Positions 56,986 through 64,000 of a DNA stretch of 64,000 nt are shown one piece after another. Numbering within the stretch: position 1 is the stretch's first letter; each line of letters opens with the position of its first letter. The position numbers and the translations under genes were made by a program. The notes under the pieces were generated by a model. The model was not told the DNA's origin. It did no database searches and saw nothing but the letters and a program-made list of their open reading frames with translations. Location: NCBI GenBank assembly GCA_011800805.1, contig MPNW01000055.1, positions 205,163 to 269,162 of the forward strand. Direction: 5' to 3'. The DNA comes from Hirudo medicinalis (lineage: Eukaryota; Annelida; Clitellata; Hirudinida; Hirudinidae).

Positions 56986-57240
56986 GTTGAATGGTTACAT
57001 AAATTACTGTTTTGCATAATGGCAATTTTGAAACAAATTTAAATGAAGTATTGACTTCATAATAGCTCTCATCTGTACTTTTTTCCAAAATTGGAAAGTA
57101 TTCTATCTCTGATTCATCACAAAAGTTGTCATCAATATCAGTGATAGATGGTCAGTCAGTCGACTATCAGATTCCAATATCAATTTTCTTGCCTGTTCCA
57201 TAGTAAATCTTTGCAAATTTACTCTTTTATTACTCGCCAT
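56986..57240 (-). pseudogene. Possible piggyBac-like transposase N-terminal fragment
   Basis: On the minus strand ATG at 57240 opens MASNKRVNLQRFTMEQ, then ARKLILESDS. After a frameshift it continues as SITDIDDNFCDESEIEYFP. A short basic start, an EQAxxLILxSDS helix and then an acidic stretch resemble the N-termini of piggyBac-derived proteins. The frame is broken and the downstream domain is absent; the hAT element is inserted at its end. The identification is tentative. Confidence 0.4.
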
Positions 57241-58919
57241 TGTTGTAAACTTATTAAATTATGCACTTCCTCTCTTATAAAAACTCATTCAGCAAAGAAC
57301 AAGTAATATAAAAAAAAGGCACATACACGTAAAGCCTCATAATTTAAACATAAATGCGCATTTATAACATTTGCACCCCCGATGACAGTATACATTATAA
57401 TGTGTAATGGTCAAATATCTCCGAAAATATTTGGGTTACATTATTGATTATTGGGGAATAAGTATATCTTCATAAATAATGAAAAGTCAAACAATTTTTC
57501 CTCAAAATGGAAAACCAGATTTTTGAGTCCTGGGATAAATATTAGAACATAATGCGACTTGGGATGCATTTGCAGGTAGATCAACCACTACACGAGGAGC
57601 TAATTTTTTTAATTTAGAGTAATTTTATTCGATAAAAATACATTAACATTAATGCAAAAAAAACTAAATAAAATAACTCAATGGTCAGCCTGAAGGAAGC
57701 GCGCTCTTCCGCTATCAGATCCTCAGTATGAAATTAAATGTACAAAATGTAAACAAAACAACGAAGCAAATGAACTAATTAATGAAAACCGGACAATATG
57801 TACAATTTTAACGTTTTTTTTAAAGAGCAAATATCGAAAAGTAAAGGGGCAGGATGGAACTTGTTCTTTCACTTGTGATGGAATAGAAGTTTATTTGAAA
57901 CTTTCATCTGAAACGGCAAGTTTTTTTCAACGTAACCCCAAAAACGTAATTCTCCTCAATTGATTAAAATCTTTTTCAACCATTTCACAAGGATGCTCCC
58001 AATCCCTTAGTTTTACTTATAATTTCGGTACCTCAAAAAATTAACACTTGGAGATTCTAGGCGGATATGATTTATTTGTAGCACAAATGAATATACGACA
58101 TATTAAAATCAAAACTAATGTTAAATCCAATAAAGTCGAAACTTTTGGAAAGGTAACGTATAACAATTTAGCAACCTAACTATATTATTCTTTAGTTCCG
58201 AAACGGTGAAACTCCAACGACTAATTTCAACTCAGAAAATGACGCAATCAATTAGGACTTGCCCAATCTTTTTAAGAATTTCTTTAAAGCTAATAATGCA
58301 CACACACATCTTGTTCTCAGCATAATTATCATAAGCTACAATTATTTCAGAGGTTGGTTTGAAGATATTACAGAATTATGCTAATAATAGTTTTGAAAGG
58401 AAGGCGAAATCTATTGACTAAATTGGTTGAACAAAAAAATCGGTCTTCCGAATATCCTGAGAGAGAATTGAAACAAATCGTTATCAGCGGCGGCGGCTGA
58501 GTCAGCTGACATATAATACGTTTGGACCTGTGGCTACCAAGATGGAACTTTCTTGTGACAGACGAGATTTTGTTATCGATCTTTTGCTTTTGAAATAATT
58601 GCTATACAATTTATGTTAGGTCAAAGCTTCAAAGATTTATTTGAAAAGTTATGTTGATTGTTGCCAACAAATTTTTTATTGTCGTTTCACAATTATTCCT
58701 TTGTCTTTGCCTATTTTTGTCTACAACCTTTTCAAATGAAATTTTGTTGTGTTATCATTTCATTGTAACTTAAATCATAAAACTTCAAGAAGTGAATATG
58801 TATCTTATCATTGGACGCCTGCTTTTTCATGACTTTCAAAACTGATATGGAGCGAAATTAACTTTTCAACAAAAGTTTCAAGAATGTTTTTTTTTTCAGT
58901 ATGAGTTACATTGAAGTTT

Positions 58920-61003
58920 ATGCGCAACAGTCAAATGTTACCTAAAAGGCGGCGTTTGAAGCGACATTGCATTATCGTTCTAATCCTTTTGGTTTTTCTC
59001 TGTGTGGCAAAATTTATATATTCGCAGAAATACAACGGCGAATCATGGTTGCTGGTTAGTGTTGGAATGTATGAGATTGAACGAAGTTATTGATTAGCTT
59101 TGTTCAATCTCGGGTATAGGCTTTGGTAAAAACTCGGCTTTAACACTTTGAAGGAGGCTCTAAATGAACTGACATCAACAGCCACTGGGGTTAAATTACC
59201 TCTGTTTGTGATTGATGAGAATACTTTACAGATGATTTATGAATTCCAAAAATCTGGCATTGCTTCGCTTAAAGTTTTTCAAAATAATGATGCAAAATTT
59301 ATGTCGTTTGCCACAACAGCTTACTTTTTACATTCCAAAGTAAGAATCAGTTATGTAAGCATAAGACAGTTTTTCATGCTCCATTTTATTTTTTGTTAGG
59401 ATATTGTATTTGAAGCCTTTAAATCTAACTTTAAAGTCAGCTTACTACCATCATCATTGATCAAGATGAAAGATGATCCTGCAGTGTTTAAGTCGAATAA
59501 TTTTCATTTTCTTCTTGTGCATCAAAGAACAAAGGTTTCTTTCCATATTGTGGTTTTCCGTGAATTCATGGAACAGTATTATTACCACAGTCAGATTGAT
59601 TTTAGTTCGATAGATGTGCCTTCAGTGGACAATATTTCTTATGGCTTGCATCCTGGCATCTATGACAGGTATGTATTGGCAAGATTTCGTAATCTGACTT
59701 TGAATTTATTTTTTTTATTTATGAGAACATTAATAATAAATAAATAATATAATAATAAAATAAACAGTAAATAATAAATATTAATTATTTATTAAACATG
59801 GTAGATGCATTTTCAAACAGGAAGAGTTTGAGGACCAAAATAATGATCCTAGGTTCGGTTGTCGTGAACATTCCCTTTGATATTCCTCTATTCTTCCGAG
59901 CAAAAAACGAATCTGTATTTCTTCTTTGTAATGAAACAAGAGCTAAAGAGTTTAAAGAAAAGTTCATCCAGGAAGCAAATGGAAACGAAGATGATTTCAC
60001 GTTTTTTAAAGGTCAAGCACAAAGTGTGCTGACTTCGATATCTGGAACTTTGCATCAGCTGGGGATTTCTTTCTGGATAAGTAGTGGCACATGTTTAGGT
60101 GATCATTTTTAATGTTTAAAGACTTCTAACTTAATTATCACAGATGATGAATCATTCAAATGTCATTTAAGTGTGAATTTTGTTTTTTTGTCATTAATTT
60201 ATAAAATAAGGTTGGTTCAGACAATGTGATCTGATACCTTACAGCAAGGATGTTGATATTGGTATTTGGGCAAAGGATTATGTGCCTGGTATGATCAATT
60301 CTATCGAAGAAAAGGGGCTTCGTCTTATACACTCTTTTGGAAAGGTGAAGGAGCAAAAGTTTGGATTTATGATTTTGTTTATGACAACATCAACATTTGT
60401 GCTCACATTGAATTGCAGGTAAACGATAGTTATGAACTTTCTTTTACAAATGGACACATCAAACTCGATGTCTTCTTCTTTTATGATATGCCACATTATG
60501 CATGGAATGGTGGCACTCAAGCAAAAACTGGGAAAAAATTCAAGTACTTTTTTAAAAAGTGTTTCATTTTGTTGTAACACATAATAAAGACACATTACAT
60601 GGATTCAATAAATCATTTACTTGATTCTCAACTTTATTTGTGGTAATTATTTGACTCTGTGCAAGTAGTTCTAATATAGGCTCATGAAGAGGATTGCAAA
60701 TAACAAAAAAGCATTTAAATTCTAATAAATTGCCTATTTTGGTCAATCAATTACTAGAAATACTTAACCAACTCACATCTCACTTCCAGATATATATTCA
60801 AGAGATTTATACATTGCTGGACCACTTTTTTGGACATCTTGGTGAAAGTTCCCTGCAATACAGAGCAGTATGTTAGAGACAATTATGGAGATGATTGGTT
60901 CCTTCCTGTCAAGCACTGGGACTGGAAAAAAAGCCCTTCGAATGTTTATGAAAATGGAATTTGGCCAGAAGAAGAATGGAAAGATGTTATACAAATATTT
61001 TAA
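58920..61003 (+). CDS. FKTN: Fukutin, LicD-type ribitol-phosphate transferase, complete
   Basis: Fukutin adds ribitol 5-phosphate to the O-mannosyl glycan of alpha-dystroglycan in the Golgi. Exons 58920-59054, 59154-59339, 59400-59668, 59821-60098, 60211-60344, 60419-60543 and 60790-61003 join in phase to 446 aa (human 461). A basic start ([10 protein letters not shown]) and one anchor ([18 protein letters not shown]) mark a type II Golgi protein. The stem region has [11 protein letters not shown] and FHIVVFRE. The catalytic LicD region has [16 protein letters not shown], then [11 protein letters not shown] with the metal-binding Dx[21 protein letters not shown], and the C-terminal [21 protein letters not shown] 58920 was chosen because the upstream frame has no better start. 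All conserved motifs are intact. Confidence 0.94.
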
Positions 61004-61678
61004 TCCATGAAGCCACATCTAAGCTTTTGCATTCTCATTACCAACATCTTGATAAATTTGAGTTCACTACTGCTGAAACTATTTTTAATTTTAATTTGCT
61101 GGAAGTAATTTTAAGGATAACAAATGTTGTTGAGGTGACAAGCAACAAACCACCTAAATTATATTTAAATAACCGTAACCATGTGTCAGTGCATGGGGAC
61201 TGCTTGGTGAATCTGGGTTTTCTAATTCCTCCAGTATTACAAATTTGTAACTTTACATAAGTTCTTCATAAATTATGATTGAAATTATTAACAATTAGTG
61301 GGAATTACTTTGCAGGTATAATTTCATATTTGTTCTATTAAGAATGAGGGTGGTTTCATTAAAGTTTTACAAATCTTGAAAATTATATTTAAAATTATTC
61401 CTTTATTTTGTTACTTCCTTACTTAGAATTTCATTTTAACGATAACAATAAAAGATAATTTATGAAAGCGCCACGTGCTTAGTGTCAGAGGCGCCTAAAG
61501 AAGTACCACAAAAGTTCAAAAATTGTCCAAACTTGTGGTATCACTTAAAGACGTTAATAAAATAAAGTGATGGAAATATTTCGCAGTTGAGGTTTTTTAT
61601 CTTGCAACAAATTTAATCCAATTTCAAGTCAAAACCTGGTTCGGTGCTGGGGTACAGTTTCACGAATCTGGGAAATAC
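61004..61678. other. Fukutin 3' UTR and flank, with a duplicated block
   Basis: Holds the fukutin 3' UTR (AATAAA at 61447-61452). From about 61580 to 61672 the sequence matches 63575-63630 plus 63850-63895, and on the minus strand still encodes a relic FVKLYPSTEPGF. See the finding on this duplication. Confidence 0.6.
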
Positions 61679-61942
61679 TTAGTTGAAGACAACGTGCACT
61701 TCATCGTCCTGTTTAAGAACTTGTGGGTTGGACTTGCGATCATGTTTTTCCAGGTTGAGTTCATAACCACTTAAGAGAGGAACTTCACCAATGAGGAAAC
61801 TGTATATATATGGAGGTCTTGTTTTAGTAGATGATTTTGAAAAATTGCCTTGAGTTTGCAAAACGTGAAAAGAGAAATAGCTACGATAACGGTGAGCAAA
61901 AGTAATGAACTCCAATAATAAATCAGCAAGTGATAATGAGTT
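61679..61942 (-). CDS. Terminal coding exon of an unidentified gene
   Basis: On the minus strand a good acceptor (CTCTCATCCTCAG) precedes an 87-codon open exon starting NSLSLADLLLEFITFA and ending DDEVHVVFN with TAA. The sequence is well mixed and not repeat-like. The start loosely recalls the LxLGxLLxxFxxYY helix of poly(A)/poly(U) polymerase-type nucleotidyltransferases, but this is too short to assign. I found no further exon of the same gene upstream. Its 3' flank contains the duplicated relic shared with the gene at 63671-63962. Confidence 0.4.
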   Translation of the reverse strand, partial: NSLSLADLLLEFITFAHRYRSYFSFHVLQTQGNFSKSSTKTRPPYIYSFLIGEVPLLSGYELNLEKHDRKSNPQVLKQDDEVHVVFN

Positions 61943-62042
61943 CTGAGGATGAGAGGAGAATAAATCAGTCAAGAAGCAAGAGCCTCAGCCCATGAGAAGA
62001 GAGAATCAAACGCCGAAGAGACAGCAAAAAGTCCTAAGAACC

Positions 62043-62826
62043 CCAGCAATCGTTTGCACCGGCACAAACACAGGTTGCTGCCAAAGTTACTCCTGCCCCT
62101 GCTCCTAAAGTGAACTATTCGGAAATTATAAAGAATAATCAGCAGACTGATTTTGTTTCAACCCAAAGCGAGGTTAAAAGGTCAGAAGTCGAAGCCAACC
62201 AGAACACATCCAGTGACAACGTCTCGTCGACGACCAGAGATAATTCTGAGGTTTTCATCGATTTCGCCTTTTCCCCGCAGAGTTTCTCGTGCCGAAGACG
62301 ACGCAGAAACCTCCGAGTTGCCTTCGATGGTCTCCAAAGACGAGAGGCAAGAACCACCCAAGGAAACATCTGGGAAACTAGGGCAAAAGAAAGGAGACCG
62401 AAAAAACAGACAAAACAGAGACCGAAATCCTCAGACAAGCAGGTCAAGAGGACGTCAGATTCCTTCTAGAACGCCATGAAAGGTGAAGGGTTAAGGGTCA
62501 GAGAAGATCGTAAAACAGGAGGAGTTACCGCGGCGGTGAGCTTCAACCCGAAGCAGAGGGAGAGACAAGTCCCGGCATCTACGAGGACATACCAAAGTTG
62601 GAGGAGAGTCCCAAAAAGGTATTGAGTGTTACGAACAAATTCTCTTCACTCATGGATGAAGACGACGAAAACACTGGTCAGATAGAAAACAAAGGCATTG
62701 AGGAATCTGCAGGCACACAAGCTCAGTTGGAAGCTCCAACAATCCTTCAGGCAGAAACACCCCTTCAGCAATCAGCTCTTGTTGGGGAATGCCCAGCGAC
62801 CTCCAGAAGTGCCATCAAGCCCTGAC
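62043..62826 (+). pseudogene. Degenerate plus-strand coding relic, Arg/Gln/Glu-rich
   Basis: Coding-like sequence in at least two frames: APAPKVNYSEIIKNNQQTDF, then VSRAEDDAETSELPSMVSKD and DRKNRQNRDRNPQTSRSRGR, and finally SPKKVLSVTNKFSSLMDEDD. Frameshifts at about 62260 and 62480-62540, a stop after PSRTP and another at 62823-62825 break it. Content is locally more GC-rich than the surroundings, with no intron signals between pieces. This suits a decayed retrocopy or duplicated exon of a basic, disordered RNA-binding-type protein. I could not name the parent. Low-complexity composition makes homology hard to judge. Confidence 0.35.
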
Positions 62827-63279
62827 GATACGGACGATATCGTTTTGACTGAACTCAAGGTTTGGGAAAGAGATGTCATATATGTAGGATCATTATCATT
62901 ATCATTAGTTATCGTCTATGTTATTCGGTCGTCCTAGGCGGGCTTCCACTTTTGGTTGTTTTTAGTTTTTGCTAGATGTAAATAAACTCCGTTTAAACAC
63001 GACTCAAGATCTCCAACGATTCTCCAACAAGAGAACAAACTCGATAGTGTTCGACAACGCAACATCCATGGAGCATCGGAGGAAAGAGGAGTCTGCCAGC
63101 ATCAAGCGCAGCACAAGCGTTGAAGAATGTCATTGTGTCAAAACTTCAAAAACTGCGATGGATACAGCACCAGTGGTGAACGTGCTGGTGAAATCATGAG
63201 TCCTGGAGCTACCGGCAACACTCTGGCAAATCCATCACTTCCGACCGAGCTTGCGGTGATAGAAACGGTGACATGTATA

Positions 63280-63306
63280 TACACGTATATATATATATAT
63301 ATATAT
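63280..63306. repeat. (TA)n microsatellite
   Basis: A short run of TATATA in the interval between the plus-strand relic and the minus-strand gene at the right edge. Confidence 0.9.
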
Positions 63307-63670
63307 GTAAAAAATTATAATGATCGTCATAAAAATTTTACTTGTATAAAATTATGATTGTAATTATAAAAATTATACTAAATTTGTACATTTCTCCTCC
63401 TGACCAACGCTCTTTTTTTATAGTTCCAATCACTCCCTTGATTCAATTTGCTACTTCCATACTTAGATTTTAAATTTTGTGACGAAAGGTCAAAAATCGT
63501 TCAAAAATGTGATAATTTGTTACATGTGATAATGTAACATTTAAGGACTGAAATAGTTAAGCAACAAAATATTTTGCAGTTGAGATTTGTTTATTGCAAC
63601 AAATTTAATCGAATTTCAAGTCAAATTTAAGCCAAAATTTAGTGGAGGACGTTTCGTTTGGTTCATGTTT

Positions 63671-63962
63671 TCAACTTGATTCAACTTTGTCTTCTCCGTA
63701 AGGTTTGTGGACAGATTTTCCTGAAAAAATGAATAAAATATAGAATTAGTAACAAAAATGTGAGTTAAAATATAACCGACTGAAGTTATTAAAAATGCCT
63801 CACGGAACCATAAGTTATCAACCAAAATGATGAATGAAGCATCATTTCTATAAAACCTGGTTCGGTGCTAGGATACAGTTTCACGAATCTGGGTACAAGG
63901 CTTCCAACTTGGTACAGTTTGTCCAAACTCAGATCCACACAAGTCGGTTCAGATGGCTTCAC
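63671..63962 (-). CDS. Last two exons of an unidentified gene (continues off the right edge)
   Basis: Two minus-strand exons, 63857-63962 and 63671-63720, join in phase 1. The first follows the acceptor TTTTTTATTTCAG and starts VKPSEPTCVDLSLDKLYQVG, then SLVPRFVKLYPSTEP. The second adds GKSVHKPYGEDKVESS and a stop. The join uses CCAG|GTTTTA and TTTTTTCAG|GA, both reasonable. I do not recognise the family. Its 3' end is partly duplicated near 61.6 kb. Confidence 0.5.
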
Positions 63963-64000
63963 CTGAAATAAAAAAGATAATATATACAAAATAAAATATT

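Larger units (their letters stand above)
55736..58919. other. Intergenic interval between the Ig gene and fukutin
   Basis: About 3.2 kb, AT-rich. It holds an ATT microsatellite (55914-55960), the hAT-type MITE at 56534-56977 and a piggyBac-like fragment next to it. The last 400 bp before 58920 should contain the fukutin promoter; I see no clear core element. Confidence 0.55.

Overview
The window is animal nuclear DNA: AT-rich, intron-dense, with GT-AG introns and vertebrate-recognisable orthologues broken into 50-300 bp exons. Gene content and element load suit an invertebrate, perhaps a spiralian such as an annelid or leech; that placement is a guess. I built the gene models by hand from splice sites, reading phase and remembered family sequences. 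Phases close across almost every junction, which is the main support for them.

Layout. (1) 461-955 (+): last two exons of a mitochondrial-type adenylate kinase (AK3/AK4). (2) 1720-21248 (-): a complete 58-exon USP24-type deubiquitinase, about 2,668 aa, tail to tail with AK3. (3) 22174-24451 (-): a nine-exon AKTIP/FTS gene, a ubiquitin-E2-variant protein. (4) 25030-41923 (+): a 30-exon MAST-family kinase, about 1,971 aa, divergent from AKTIP over a roughly 580 bp shared promoter region. Its first exon encodes a SAM-like domain, which I do not know from MAST kinases. A decayed Tc1-like transposon sits in one MAST intron. (5) 41924-49988: gene-poor, with SINE, MITE and microsatellite sequence. 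(6) 49989-51352 (+): a GT11 alpha-1,2-fucosyltransferase. (7) 52538-55735 (+): a partial three-Ig-domain gene of unknown family. (8) 55736-58919: intergenic, with a hAT-type MITE carrying a perfect 8 bp target duplication inserted in a piggyBac-like remnant. (9) 58920-61003 (+): complete seven-exon fukutin. (10) 61004-64000: minus-strand exons of unknown genes, a duplicated 3'-end block, and a degenerate plus-strand coding relic.

Functional links are limited. USP24 (deubiquitination) and AKTIP (UEV fold) are both ubiquitin-related. The fucosyltransferase and fukutin are both Golgi glycosylation enzymes. This looks like ordinary metazoan neighbourhood structure, not an operon. A tRNA-derived SINE family with five copies runs through introns of USP24, AKTIP and MAST. 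Three introns appear to use GC-AG splice sites, supported by phase and homology.
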